A stretch of 64,000 nucleotides of DNA. Source: Parahoeflea halophila. Its GTDB lineage: Bacteria > Pseudomonadota > Alphaproteobacteria > Rhizobiales > Rhizobiaceae. This document shows, piece by piece, positions 7,846-16,555 of the stretch (its first letter is position 1; the number at the start of each line of letters is the position of its first letter). Made by a program: the position numbers and the translations under genes. The notes below the pieces were generated by a model. That model was not told the DNA's origin. It did no database searches and saw only the letters and a list, made by a program, of their open reading frames with translations. The stretch is from NCBI RefSeq assembly GCF_900220985.1, contig NZ_OCPC01000005.1, positions 310,001-374,000 of the forward strand. The letters are read 5' to 3'.

Positions 7846-9549
7846 GTGAAAAAGCTGCTCTTCATCATTCCACCCTATTTCAACGCAAACGACTATCTCG
7901 ACAAGCATCGCGCGGCAGTGTTGCCGGCCTTCACAATTCCCTACGGAATCCTGTCGATGCAGGCCTATCTGTCCGAGCATTGCGAGCGGCTGGGCGAAAT
8001 GCGGCTGGTCGATCTCAACGTGACGCTGAAGCGGCTTGTGGAAACCAGGACGGTTGAATCGCACCAGGAGGTGTTCAACGCGGAACTGCGCGCGGTCCTG
8101 GAGGATTTCCAGCCCGATATCGTCGGCGTCTCGGCGCTGTTCAACTCGTCGTCCGGCTATATCCAAAGCCTGGTGAAGGGGGTCAAGGACTACAATCCGG
8201 ATATCCTCACCATCGCGGGTGGCGGATTGCCGTCGGCGGCCTACAAGCTGATGCTGGAAACCTGCCCGGATCTCGATGCGATCTGCAAGGGCGAAGGCGA
8301 GTTGCCGCTGAAGAAGCTGATCGATTCCGACGATCCGATGGAGGTGATCGCCACTCATCGCTCCTGGATCGACCGCAACTCTGTCGCCAAGGGCAAGGTG
8401 CCGGCGCATGATTTCATCGCCAATCTCGATGACATTCCGCCGATGAATTATTCGATCATCGATCTGGACAACTACAACCAACGCGGCATCGACAAGCGTT
8501 TCACCGACCAGCCCAAGCGGGAGATGGCGATTCACACCTCGCGCGGCTGTCCGTTCCTGTGCGTGTTCTGCTCCAACCCGTCGCTGCATGGCCGGGAAGT
8601 GCGTTTCATGTCCGTGGAACGGGTCGTCGCCGACGCCAAGCGCATGCGCGACGAATTCGGCATGACGGTGCTGATGCTGGAGGACGACCACTTCTTCCAC
8701 GACAAGGAACGGGCCAGGCGTTTGCTTCGGGAGTTGGCCAAGCTCGGCATCCGGTGCGAATTCCCCAATGGAGCCGCCGTCTATGCGATCGATGACGAGA
8801 TGGCGTCGCTGCTTGCCGCGGCCGGAGTCTCGGCTGTGGCACTGGCAGTTGAATCCGGTTCGGACCATGTGCTCAACAACATCATCAAGAAGCCGCTGAA
8901 GAAGAAGCTGATCAAGCCCGCGGTGGAAGCATTGCGTAAGCATGGCGTCCGCTCTCACGTCTTCATCGTCACCGGTCTCCCCGGCGAGCAGGACGAGCAC
9001 CGGCAGGAAACGCTCGAAATGCTGCTCGAAAATGGCTTCGACTGGATCCATGTCTATCTGGCAATCCCGATCTTCGGCAGCCGGCTTTATGATATCTGCG
9101 TCGAGAATGGCTATATCGAGAACACCGCGAACGAGAATTTCGTCGCCACCAAGTCGGTGATCCGGGCGCCGGGCATCGACCCGGTCAAGCTCGAGGCCTT
9201 CGCCTACGAGACCCAGCTGCGGGTCAATTTCGTCGAGAACTACAACATGCGCATCGAGCGCTATGACATCGCGCTGCACTACATGAGAAACGTCGTAGAG
9301 AAGTATCCCGATCACGCTTTCGGCCAGCTCTATGTCGGCCAATGCCACGCGGCCATGGGCGAGCGGGAGCTTGCGCTCGAGCATGCCGAGAAGGCGCGTG
9401 CGATCTTCGAAGCCGACGAATGGTGGAGAACGCTCGCCGACAAGCATGGTTGCGACTATGAACGCATCCTCGAGGCGATCATCAACGATACGGCCATTTC
9501 GCCAGCAACGCGCGCAGCGCCGGAACTGGCCAGGCTCGCATCGGCCTGA
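7846..9549 (+). CDS. B12-binding-type radical SAM protein with C-terminal TPR-like tail
   Basis: 567 residues from a GTG start preceded by GGGAG (7833-7837). Residues 1-150 resemble a cobalamin-binding Rossmann domain (KLLFIIPPYF, DIVGVSALF, TIAGGGLPS), a domain that in this family usually lacks the DxHxxG motif, as here. The radical SAM motif is CPFLCVFC (C235, C239, C242), with MLEDDHFFHD and LAVESGSD later as in the Elp3/MiaB superfamily. Residues about 440-500 (ALHYMRNVVEKYP, AFGQLYVGQCHAAMG, ALEHAEKARAIFE) look like one to two TPR helices. It could methylate or rearrange a sugar or lipid; the exact reaction is unknown. It closes the cluster. Confidence 0.8.
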   Translation: MKKLLFIIPPYFNANDYLDKHRAAVLPAFTIPYGILSMQAYLSEHCERLGEMRLVDLNVTLKRLVETRTVESHQEVFNAELRAVLEDFQPDIVGVSALFNSSSGYIQSLVKGVKDYNPDILTIAGGGLPSAAYKLMLETCPDLDAICKGEGELPLKKLIDSDDPMEVIATHRSWIDRNSVAKGKVPAHDFIANLDDIPPMNYSIIDLDNYNQRGIDKRFTDQPKREMAIHTSRGCPFLCVFCSNPSLHGREVRFMSVERVVADAKRMRDEFGMTVLMLEDDHFFHDKERARRLLRELAKLGIRCEFPNGAAVYAIDDEMASLLAAAGVSAVALAVESGSDHVLNNIIKKPLKKKLIKPAVEALRKHGVRSHVFIVTGLPGEQDEHRQETLEMLLENGFDWIHVYLAIPIFGSRLYDICVENGYIENTANENFVATKSVIRAPGIDPVKLEAFAYETQLRVNFVENYNMRIERYDIALHYMRNVVEKYPDHAFGQLYVGQCHAAMGERELALEHAEKARAIFEADEWWRTLADKHGCDYERILEAIINDTAISPATRAAPELARLASA

Positions 9550-9994
9550 ACGCCGAAGCAATCAAGGCCAGATCTTCATCGGAGCAGCGTCTGCGTCGGA
9601 ACTGTGTCCCAGCTGGGGATAGCTGGATGCAGTTTCGCTCAGAGGCTGTTTGCGTGGTTTCGCGGCATTCACCCGGACAACCAGCCCTGGTGCGGCATTC
9701 CACAATCGTGGCGATAGCCAACTTCGTTTTCATCGGCATTCGTCAGACCCTGACGAGCTAATCGGCCGGATCGCTCCGGCCGGCCCTTCCCCTTGATAGC
9801 ATTTCGATCCTCCCAGTTCCGTTTCCGCCTTAACCGGAGGAGGAACCGGAAATTTCGAAGCGGACACCTCGCTGCACACCAGATGGGGCTTCCAAAAAAA
9901 ATCTGGCCATGCCAATCTCCCGCTATGATCAAACCCCCTGAGGGGTTATCAGTGCAGGTTGGGATGTAATTCTATCTTATTGAGGAGTATGAGA
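9550..9994. other. Non-coding gap with two hairpins
   Basis: No convincing gene here. Two inverted repeats are seen. CGGCCGGA (9763-9770) pairs with TCCGGCCG (9775-9782) around a TCGC loop, followed by a weak pyrimidine tract; it may end the glycan cluster transcript. AACCCC (9932-9937) pairs with GGGGTT (9942-9947) around CTGA, 50-60 nt before the next start, and would lie in the 5' leader of the transporter gene. Confidence 0.5.
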
Positions 9995-11179
9995 GTGAAA
10001 AACCTTCTAGTGACAACGGCTTTGGCCGCAACCCTTCTGTCAAGCGCGGCCTCAGCCGAAGACGTCAAGATCGGCGTGCTTCTTGGCTTCACCGGTCCCA
10101 TCGAATCACTGACGCCCGGCATGGGTGCAAGCGGTGAATTGGCAATGAAGGAAGTCTCCGACAGCGGAAAGTTCCTTGATGGTTCGACGGTTACGCCCGT
10201 GCGTGGTGACTCGACCTGCGTTGATTCCGCAGCCGCGTCCGCTGCTGCTGAACGCCTGATCACATCCGACAAGGTCAGCGCGATCTTCGGTGCCGACTGC
10301 TCCGGCGTTACCGGTGCCGTGCTTCAGAACGTTGCCCGTCCGAACGGCATCGTCATGATTTCTCCGTCGGCGACATCCCCGGCCCTCTCGGACGCGGAAG
10401 ATGACGGCCTGTTCTTCCGGACAGCCCCGTCCGATGCCCGCCAGGGTCAGGTGCTTGCAGAGGTCCTGACTGAGAAAGGCGTCAAGTCCGCCGCCCTGAC
10501 CTATACCAACAACGATTACGGCAAGGGTCTGGCTGAAAGCATCAAGACAAACGCCGAAGCAGCCGGGATCGAGATCACGATCGACTCGTCGCATGAAGAC
10601 GGCAAGGGCGACTACTCCGCTGAAGTCGGCGCACTGGCGCAGGCCGGTGGCGATGTGCTGATCGTGGCCGGTTACCTTGATCAGGGCGGCAAGGGGATCA
10701 TTCAGGCAGCCCTCGATACCGGTGCCTTCGACACATTCGTTCTTCCTGACGGCATGGTCGGCGACTCACTTCCGGCATCGATCGGTGACGGCCTGAACGG
10801 GTCCTACGGCACAATCGCGGGAACCGACAGCGAGGGCGCTGCGATGTTCAACAAGATGGCAGAAGATGCCGGCATCAAGATCGACGCCTATGTCGGTGAA
10901 TCCTACGATGCTGCAGCCCTGATCATGCTTGCCATGCAGGCCGCAGGCTCTTCCAACAGCGCGGATTTCAAGTCCAAGATCATGGACGTTGCCAATGCGC
11001 CGGGCGAGAAAATCATGCCGGGTGAACTTGGCAAGGCGCTCGAGCTTCTGTCTGAAGGCAAGGACATCGACTATGTCGGCGCGACCAATGTCGAGCTGAT
11101 CGGTGCTGGCGAAAGCGCTGGTTCGTTCCGTGAAATTCTTGTCGACGGCGGCGCAATCACGACGGCAAAATACCGCTGA
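9995..11179 (+). CDS. Branched-chain amino acid type ABC transporter, periplasmic binding protein
   Basis: 394 residues. A signal peptide is visible (VKNLLVTTALAATLLSSAASA, cut before EDVKIG), followed by VLLGFTGPIESLTPGMGASGELA, the ligand-binding start of the LivJ/LivK family. The GTG at 9995 is chosen because GAGGAG (9982-9987) is 7 nt away; the ATG at 9989 is only 1 nt from that site. It captures an amino acid or related compound in the periplasm for the four subunits encoded downstream. True specificity cannot be read, since this family also binds urea, amides and aromatic acids. A strong terminator-like hairpin follows the gene. Confidence 0.9.
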   Translation: MKNLLVTTALAATLLSSAASAEDVKIGVLLGFTGPIESLTPGMGASGELAMKEVSDSGKFLDGSTVTPVRGDSTCVDSAAASAAAERLITSDKVSAIFGADCSGVTGAVLQNVARPNGIVMISPSATSPALSDAEDDGLFFRTAPSDARQGQVLAEVLTEKGVKSAALTYTNNDYGKGLAESIKTNAEAAGIEITIDSSHEDGKGDYSAEVGALAQAGGDVLIVAGYLDQGGKGIIQAALDTGAFDTFVLPDGMVGDSLPASIGDGLNGSYGTIAGTDSEGAAMFNKMAEDAGIKIDAYVGESYDAAALIMLAMQAAGSSNSADFKSKIMDVANAPGEKIMPGELGKALELLSEGKDIDYVGATNVELIGAGESAGSFREILVDGGAITTAKYR

Positions 11180-11195
11180 ACTGCTCGCAAGCTGC

Positions 11196-11226
11196 AACTG
11201 CCCGGATTTAATCCGGGCAGTTTTTG
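11196..11226 (+). terminator. Intra-operon terminator/attenuator after the binding protein gene
   Basis: AACTGCCCGGAT (11196-11207) and ATCCGGGCAGTT (11211-11222) form a perfect 12-bp stem with a 3-nt loop, followed by TTTG. It stands between the binding protein and the first ATPase gene, where partial termination would give excess binding protein over membrane subunits. Confidence 0.85.
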
Positions 11227-11257
11227 TATTGTCAGCTCAAAAACTGAGAGTGATCTT

Positions 11258-12046
11258 TTGATCGTAGTTGAAAATCTACACAAGAATTTTGGCGGTATCC
11301 GCGCGGTTGACAATGCATCCCTGACGATCAGAACCGGTTCGATTACCGGGTTGATCGGACCGAATGGCGCCGGCAAGACAACCTTGTTCAATGTCATCGC
11401 TGGGCACTACCGTCCCACATCCGGGCGGGTTCTGCTCGATGGCAAGGACATTACCGGCCTTTCACCACACGAGTTGTTTGCGCAGGGCGTGCTTCGCACG
11501 TTCCAGATCGCGCACGAGTTTTCGACCCTGACGGTGCGGGAAAACCTGATGATGGTGCCGCCGCACCAGTCCGGCGAGACCCTCATAAAGGCCTGGACAC
11601 AGCCGGGCCGGGTGCGGCGCGAAGAAGAGAAGATTCGCGCCAAGGCCGACGAGGTGATCGAATTCCTGGAAATTTCGCATGTGGCCGATGAGCTCGCAGG
11701 CAATCTGTCGGGTGGACAGAAAAAGCTGCTTGAGCTCGGCCGCACAATGATGGTCGACGCGAAGATCGTGTTTCTGGACGAAGTCGGCGCCGGCGTGAAC
11801 CGGACGCTGCTTGGGACAATCGGAGATGCGATTCTGCGGCTCAACAAGGAACGCGGCTATACGTTCTGCATGATCGAGCATGACATGGACTTCATTTCGC
11901 GGCTTTGCGATCCGGTGATCTGCATGGCGGAAGGCACTGTTCTGGCGCAAGGCACCGCCGAAGAAATCAAGAACAATGAAGAGGTCATCGAAGCCTATCT
12001 GGGCACGGGCCTGAAAAACAAGCCGGAGAAAGCAGACGCGCAATGA
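11258..12046 (+). CDS. Branched-chain amino acid type ABC transporter ATP-binding protein (LivG-like)
   Basis: 262 residues. Walker A is GPNGAGKTT, the signature is LSGGQKKLLELGR, Walker B is KIVFLDEVGAGV and the switch histidine is in MIEHDMDF. The first 20 residues (IVVENLHKNFGGIRAVDNASL) are typical of LivG. The start is TTG at 11258; upstream in-frame alternatives are closed by a stop, and GAGAG at 11246-11250 gives a modest ribosome-binding site. In Walker B the usual DEP is DEV, a conservative oddity. Its stop overlaps the next start by ATGA. Confidence 0.9.
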   Translation: MIVVENLHKNFGGIRAVDNASLTIRTGSITGLIGPNGAGKTTLFNVIAGHYRPTSGRVLLDGKDITGLSPHELFAQGVLRTFQIAHEFSTLTVRENLMMVPPHQSGETLIKAWTQPGRVRREEEKIRAKADEVIEFLEISHVADELAGNLSGGQKKLLELGRTMMVDAKIVFLDEVGAGVNRTLLGTIGDAILRLNKERGYTFCMIEHDMDFISRLCDPVICMAEGTVLAQGTAEEIKNNEEVIEAYLGTGLKNKPEKADAQ

Positions 12047-12747
12047 GCTTTCTTTTGGGAAAAGACATGACTGGCGGATACGGTGCCGCCGATATCTTGC
12101 ATGCCTGCACGATCGGTGTCGAGCGCGGCGAGATTGCCGTTGTTGTCGGTCCGAACGGCGCCGGGAAATCGACCGCGATGAAGGCCGTATTCGGTATGCT
12201 CGAGCTGCGCTCCGGCCAGGTGACGATGGACGGCGAGGACATCACCTCGCTCAGCCCGCAGGCGCGAGTGCAGAAGGGCATGGGGTTTGTACCGCAAACC
12301 AACAATGTCTTCCGCTCGATGTCGGTTGAGGAAAACCTGGAAATGGGGGCCTTCATCCGCACCGATGATCCCAGCGGCACCATGGCCCAGGTCTTCGACC
12401 TGTTTCCGATCCTGAAGCAGAAACGCAACCAGCCTGCGGGCGAACTGTCCGGTGGCCAGCGCCAGCAGGTGGCTGTCGGACGCGCCTTGATGACACAGCC
12501 CAAAGTACTGATGCTCGACGAGCCGACCGCGGGTGTTTCGCCGATCGTGATGGACGAACTCTTCGATCGCATTATCGAGATTGCGCGTAGCGGGATCGCA
12601 ATCCTGATGGTCGAACAGAACGCCAAGCAAGCGCTCAACATCGCCGACAAGGGCTATGTTCTGGCTCAAGGGGCCAATCTCTACACGGACACGGGTGAAG
12701 CCCTGCTGAACGATCCCGATGTTCGCAAAGCGTTTCTGGGTGGTTGA
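12043..12747 (+). CDS. Branched-chain amino acid type ABC transporter ATP-binding protein (LivF-like)
   Basis: 234 residues. Walker A GPNGAGKST, Q-loop VPQTNNVF, signature LSGGQRQQVAVGRAL, Walker B VLMLDEPTAGVSP and MVEQNAKQAL in the H-loop region, which is characteristic of LivF. It pairs with the preceding LivG-like subunit to drive transport. Start ATG overlaps the upstream stop (ATGA 12043-12046). Confidence 0.92.
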   Translation: MSFLLGKDMTGGYGAADILHACTIGVERGEIAVVVGPNGAGKSTAMKAVFGMLELRSGQVTMDGEDITSLSPQARVQKGMGFVPQTNNVFRSMSVEENLEMGAFIRTDDPSGTMAQVFDLFPILKQKRNQPAGELSGGQRQQVAVGRALMTQPKVLMLDEPTAGVSPIVMDELFDRIIEIARSGIAILMVEQNAKQALNIADKGYVLAQGANLYTDTGEALLNDPDVRKAFLGG

Positions 12748-12752
12748 TTGAT

Positions 12753-13766
12753 ATGGAAATTATGAACGCGCTGGCGTTGCTCTCCAACTACCTTGTCGTT
12801 CCGGCGCTCGCCTACGGATCACAGCTTGCGCTTGGTGCGCTTGGGGTGACGCTGGTCTACGGCATCCTGCGGTTCTCCAATTTTGCCCATGGCGAACTGA
12901 TGGCGTTCGGCACGATGGCCGTCATCCTGATGACCTGGTTCCTGCAGGCACAGGGCATTTCGTTTGGCGCCCTGCCGACCGAATTGCTGGCATTGCCGGT
13001 CGGCATCCTCGCCACTGTCGTGCTGGCGCTTGGCACCGACCGCGTGGTCTACCGGTTCCACCGCAGCAAGAAATCGCAACCGGTAATTTTCCTGATCGCG
13101 TCGCTGGCAGTGATGTTCTTTTACAGCGGGTTGACCCGTTTCATCATCGGGACTGCGGATCGCAACATGGGCGACGACGGCGCCCGCTTCATCTTCACGG
13201 CGCGTGAATTCAAGGAATGGTCCGGCCTGGACGAGGGTATCGCCCTGCGCACGACACAGGGCATTACCGTTGTGGTGACGCTGGTCTGCGTGGTTGCGCT
13301 GTTCTGGTTCCTCAACCGCACGCGTGCCGGAAAATCCATGCGCGCCTATTCGGACAATGAGGATCTGGCCTTGCTTTCGGGCGTCAATCCCGAGCGGGTC
13401 GTCCTGATTGCATGGATCCTGGCTGCAGCACTGGCGACTGTCGCGGGCACCATGTATGGCCTGGACAAGACCTTCAAGCCATTCATCTATTTGCAACTGC
13501 TGCTGCCGATCTTCGCGTCGGCGATCGTTGGCGGACTGGGCAGTCCCGTTGGCGCGGTTGCCGGCGGTTTCGTCATCGCGTTTTCCGAGATCACCGTGAC
13601 CTTCGCCTACAAGCGGGTGCTGACCTACATCATGCCGGGCGACAATGTGCCTGACGGCCTCGTGCAGCTTTTGTCGACGGAATACAAGTTCGCGGTGTCT
13701 TTCGTCATTCTCGTGGTGGTTCTTCTGGTTCGCCCGACCGGTATCTTCAAGGGGCAGTCGGTATGA
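12753..13766 (+). CDS. Branched-chain amino acid type ABC transporter permease (LivH-like)
   Basis: 337 residues, with eight or so hydrophobic segments. The motif LGVTLVYGILRFSNFAHGELMAFG near the start and the cytoplasmic loop NRTRAGKSMRAYSDNEDLALLSGVNPERV are hallmarks of LivH. The start is chosen at ATG 12753 with GGGTGG at 12738-12743; TTG 12744 and ATG 12762 are possible. Residues 130-170 form a longer periplasmic insert (ADRNMGDDGARFIFTAREF) than in E. coli LivH. It forms the membrane channel with the LivM-like protein. Confidence 0.9.
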   Translation: MEIMNALALLSNYLVVPALAYGSQLALGALGVTLVYGILRFSNFAHGELMAFGTMAVILMTWFLQAQGISFGALPTELLALPVGILATVVLALGTDRVVYRFHRSKKSQPVIFLIASLAVMFFYSGLTRFIIGTADRNMGDDGARFIFTAREFKEWSGLDEGIALRTTQGITVVVTLVCVVALFWFLNRTRAGKSMRAYSDNEDLALLSGVNPERVVLIAWILAAALATVAGTMYGLDKTFKPFIYLQLLLPIFASAIVGGLGSPVGAVAGGFVIAFSEITVTFAYKRVLTYIMPGDNVPDGLVQLLSTEYKFAVSFVILVVVLLVRPTGIFKGQSV

Positions 13767-15076
13767 GCAACAGGGTCAGAATTTCGTCGCTCTTTGCCGT
13801 CATGGCGATCTTGCTCGTCACAGTCGGCGTGGTCCAGAGCCCGTCCCTGGCGCTCGCAATCCTGAACCTGTGCCTGATCTCGGCGGTCATGGCCCTGGGC
13901 ATCAACATCCAGTGGGGCTACGCGGGGCTGCTGAATGTCGGGATCATGGGGTTTGCAGCGCTTGGCGGTGTCGCCGCCGTGCTGGTGTCCAAGGGACCGG
14001 TCGCCGAGACCATTGCTGTGGGTGCACCCGGCCTGCTCGTGGCACTGCTGGTGACAGTGGTGACCATTGCGCTGATCGTCCTGGTGTACAGATCGATGAA
14101 AGGGCGCCTGCGAAGCCTTCTCGTGACCCTCATCGTGGTGGCCGGCTATTTCACCGCGCGCAACTTCTTCGATCCCGCTGTCGTGGCAATCGAGAGCACG
14201 GACTCGGCTGCGACCGGGTATCTCGGCGGCCTCGGACTTCCCATCATTTTCTCATGGCTGGTCGGTGGTCTTTTCGCCGGCGGTGCAGCCTGGCTTATCG
14301 GCAAGGTGTCGCTGGGCTTGCGTTCGGATTATCTCGCCATTGCCACGCTCGGCATCTCAGAGATCATCATCGCGGTGCTGAAGAACGAGGACTGGCTCAC
14401 CCGCGGTGTCAAGAACGTTACCGGCTTGCCGCGCCCCTACCCGGTCCCCTACGAGGTCGAAATCCAGCAGTCACCAGCCTTCCAGTCATGGGCAACATAT
14501 CTCGGCGTCGACGTTGTCGAACTGTCGTCCATCGTCGTGAAGCTCGCCTACTCGGGCCTGTTTGCGATCGTTCTTCTGATCATCCTGCTTTTGTGCGAGA
14601 GCGCGCTGCGGTCTCCATGGGGCCGGATGATGCGGGCTATCCGTGACAACGAGACCGCGGCAGAAGCCATGGGCAAGGACGTCAAGGGGCGTCACCTGCA
14701 AGTGTTCATTCTGGGGTCTGCCGTTGTCGGCATCGCCGGCGCCATGCTGACGACTCTTGACGGGCAGTTCACCCCGGGAACTTACAACCCGCTGCGCTTC
14801 ACCTTCCTGATCTGGGCAATGGTCATCATCGGCGGCTCCGGCAACAACTGGGGTGCCGTGCTTGGCGGCTTTCTGGTCTGGTTCTTCTGGGTCGAGGCAG
14901 AGCCGGTCGGGTTGTGGTTCATTGATCTGCTTACATCGGGAATGGACGAAACCAACCCGCTGCGCCAGCATCTGCTGAGCGGCGCGGCCTTCATGCGCCT
15001 GATGGCGATGGGCATCATCATGCTGCTGGTGCTGCGTTTCGCACCCAAGGGCCTGATACCGGAGAGCAGACGCTAG
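13763..15076 (+). CDS. Branched-chain amino acid type ABC transporter permease (LivM-like, long form)
   Basis: 437 residues, longer than a usual core LivM. NIQWGYAGLLNVGIMGFAALG and the loop SPWGRMMRAIRDNETAAEAMGKDV identify the family, and it ends LVLRFAPKGLIPESRR. Extra length lies in the N-terminal 200 residues, which hold additional hydrophobic segments, and in a central loop with NVTGLPRPYPVPYEV. Overlaps the LivH-like gene by ATGA. It is the last gene of this operon and converges with frcK. Confidence 0.9.
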   Translation: MSNRVRISSLFAVMAILLVTVGVVQSPSLALAILNLCLISAVMALGINIQWGYAGLLNVGIMGFAALGGVAAVLVSKGPVAETIAVGAPGLLVALLVTVVTIALIVLVYRSMKGRLRSLLVTLIVVAGYFTARNFFDPAVVAIESTDSAATGYLGGLGLPIIFSWLVGGLFAGGAAWLIGKVSLGLRSDYLAIATLGISEIIIAVLKNEDWLTRGVKNVTGLPRPYPVPYEVEIQQSPAFQSWATYLGVDVVELSSIVVKLAYSGLFAIVLLIILLLCESALRSPWGRMMRAIRDNETAAEAMGKDVKGRHLQVFILGSAVVGIAGAMLTTLDGQFTPGTYNPLRFTFLIWAMVIIGGSGNNWGAVLGGFLVWFFWVEAEPVGLWFIDLLTSGMDETNPLRQHLLSGAAFMRLMAMGIIMLLVLRFAPKGLIPESRR

Positions 15077-15128
15077 TATCTGTTCTGTTTGACAAGAGGC
15101 CCGACAGCTTGCGACGGTTTTCCGGATC

Positions 15129-15767
15129 TCAGGCGCCGCTCGGGATCTCGAGGTCGGCCTTGACCGAATCCCGGACGACCAGTTCGGCATTCGGAATGTC
15201 GTTGGCAAGGGCGCGCTCGCGGGCCTGTTCCCCGTTCAGACCGAATCCGAGCCAGCGGTCGGTCAGCCGGCGTGAAAGCACGTCGATGGGCGCCGTGAGC
15301 ATGACCGTGAAATCGAACAGGCCGGCCATCTGGGTCCAGGGCGGGCTGCCCAGCAGCAGATAATTGCCCTCCGCAATCAGGAACCGGTCGCCCGGCGTGA
15401 CAATCGCACCGCCGGCCCGGGCCAGATCGAGCTTCCGGTCGAAGACGGGCACCGCAATATCCCGCTCAGGCTCGGACCGCAGACGCTTGAGCAGTGCTGC
15501 GTACCCATCCGCGTCGAAGGTGAATGGGGCCCCCTTGCGAGCCAGGGTGCCGCGCGCCTCAAGCACTGCATTGTCGTAATGGAAACCGTCCATGGGAACG
15601 ATAGCCGCCTGCAGTTGTTGTCGGCGGAATTCCGCCACAAGGGCTTCCGAAAGTGTCGACTTGCCGACACCGGGCGGACCGGCCAGCGCCATGATGACAC
15701 GCTGGCTGTCTCCTGCCTTGGCAATCGCGGCTTCAACCAGACGCGACGCGGTGTCCTCCGGCGCCAT
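15129..15767 (-). CDS. frcK: Fructose-operon nucleoside/sugar kinase-like protein FrcK
   Basis: 212 residues. P-loop GPPGVGKST (about residues 28-36), then PMDGFHYDN and APFTFDADGY, as in the uridine/pantothenate kinase-like P-loop family. It is the last gene of the frcB-frcC-frcA-frcK order known from Sinorhizobium meliloti, where FrcK is thought to phosphorylate incoming sugar or assist the system. The start is ATG 15767, 11 nt after the frcA stop; the in-frame extension upstream lies in frcA and has no good start. Biochemical activity is inferred from family and place. Confidence 0.85.
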   Translation of the reverse strand: MAPEDTASRLVEAAIAKAGDSQRVIMALAGPPGVGKSTLSEALVAEFRRQQLQAAIVPMDGFHYDNAVLEARGTLARKGAPFTFDADGYAALLKRLRSEPERDIAVPVFDRKLDLARAGGAIVTPGDRFLIAEGNYLLLGSPPWTQMAGLFDFTVMLTAPIDVLSRRLTDRWLGFGLNGEQARERALANDIPNAELVVRDSVKADLEIPSGA

Positions 15768-15778
15768 CCCAGAAGCGC

Positions 15779-16555
15779 TCAGGCCGCAACCGCTTGCTGC
15801 GGCGGCTCCTTGGCTCCGGTCATGAAGGCAACCGCGTCGGACATGGTGTAATCCTTCGGATTGATGACGCAAAGGCGCTTGCCGAGCCGGTGGATGTGGA
15901 TCCGGTCTGCCACTTCGAAGACATGCGGCATGTTGTGCGAGATCAGGATGATCGGGATACCGCGCGAACGGACGTCGAGGATGAGTTCCAGCACCCGGCG
16001 GCTTTCCTTGACACCAAGTGCTGCGGTCGGCTCATCTAGGATGATGACCTTGGAGCCGAAGGCTGCGGCACGCGCAACGGCCACGCCCTGGCGCTGGCCG
16101 CCGGAAAGCGTTTCGACGGCCTGGTTGATGTTCTGGATCGTCATCAGCCCGAGTTCGCTCAGTTTTTCCCGGGCAAACGCCTCCATCGCCTTGTGGTCGA
16201 GTTGGCGCAGCACCGATCCGCGGAAACCGGGTTTGCGCAGTTCGCGGCCCATGAACATGTTGTCGGTGATCGAAAGCGCCGGCGACATGGCGAGCGTCTG
16301 ATAGACGGTCTCGATGCCGGCGTGGCGGCCGTCGAGCGGCGAGTGGAATTTGACTTCCTTGCCCTCGAGCCAGATCTTGCCTTCATCCGGGGTCACCGCG
16401 CCCGAAATGGCCTTGATCAGGGTCGACTTTCCCGCACCGTTGTCACCGATGACCGCGAGGATTTCGCCCTCGTGCAGATCGAAATCGCAATGGTCGAGAG
16501 CAACCACGCGGCCATAGCGCTTGACAAGGTTGCGTGCCTTGAGAATGGGTTCCAT
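15779..16555 (-). CDS. frcA: Fructose ABC transporter ATP-binding protein FrcA
   Basis: 258 residues, a single ABC cassette. Walker A is GDNGAGKSTLIK, the signature LSGGQRQGVAVARAA, Walker B VIILDEPTAALGV, and the H-loop ISHNMPHVFEVADRIHIHRLG, which is typical of the carbohydrate CUT2 family. The start is ATG 16555, overlapping the permease stop by one base (TGATG). Unlike RbsA-type proteins it has only one nucleotide-binding domain and so should act as a homodimer. Confidence 0.92.
   Translation of the reverse strand: MEPILKARNLVKRYGRVVALDHCDFDLHEGEILAVIGDNGAGKSTLIKAISGAVTPDEGKIWLEGKEVKFHSPLDGRHAGIETVYQTLAMSPALSITDNMFMGRELRKPGFRGSVLRQLDHKAMEAFAREKLSELGLMTIQNINQAVETLSGGQRQGVAVARAAAFGSKVIILDEPTAALGVKESRRVLELILDVRSRGIPIILISHNMPHVFEVADRIHIHRLGKRLCVINPKDYTMSDAVAFMTGAKEPPQQAVAA

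Noticed and set aside
7654-9561. 635-codon open frame on the minus strand
   Set aside because: Antisense to the radical SAM gene, which has the CxxxCxxC motif and a ribosome-binding site; no recognisable domain in the shadow.
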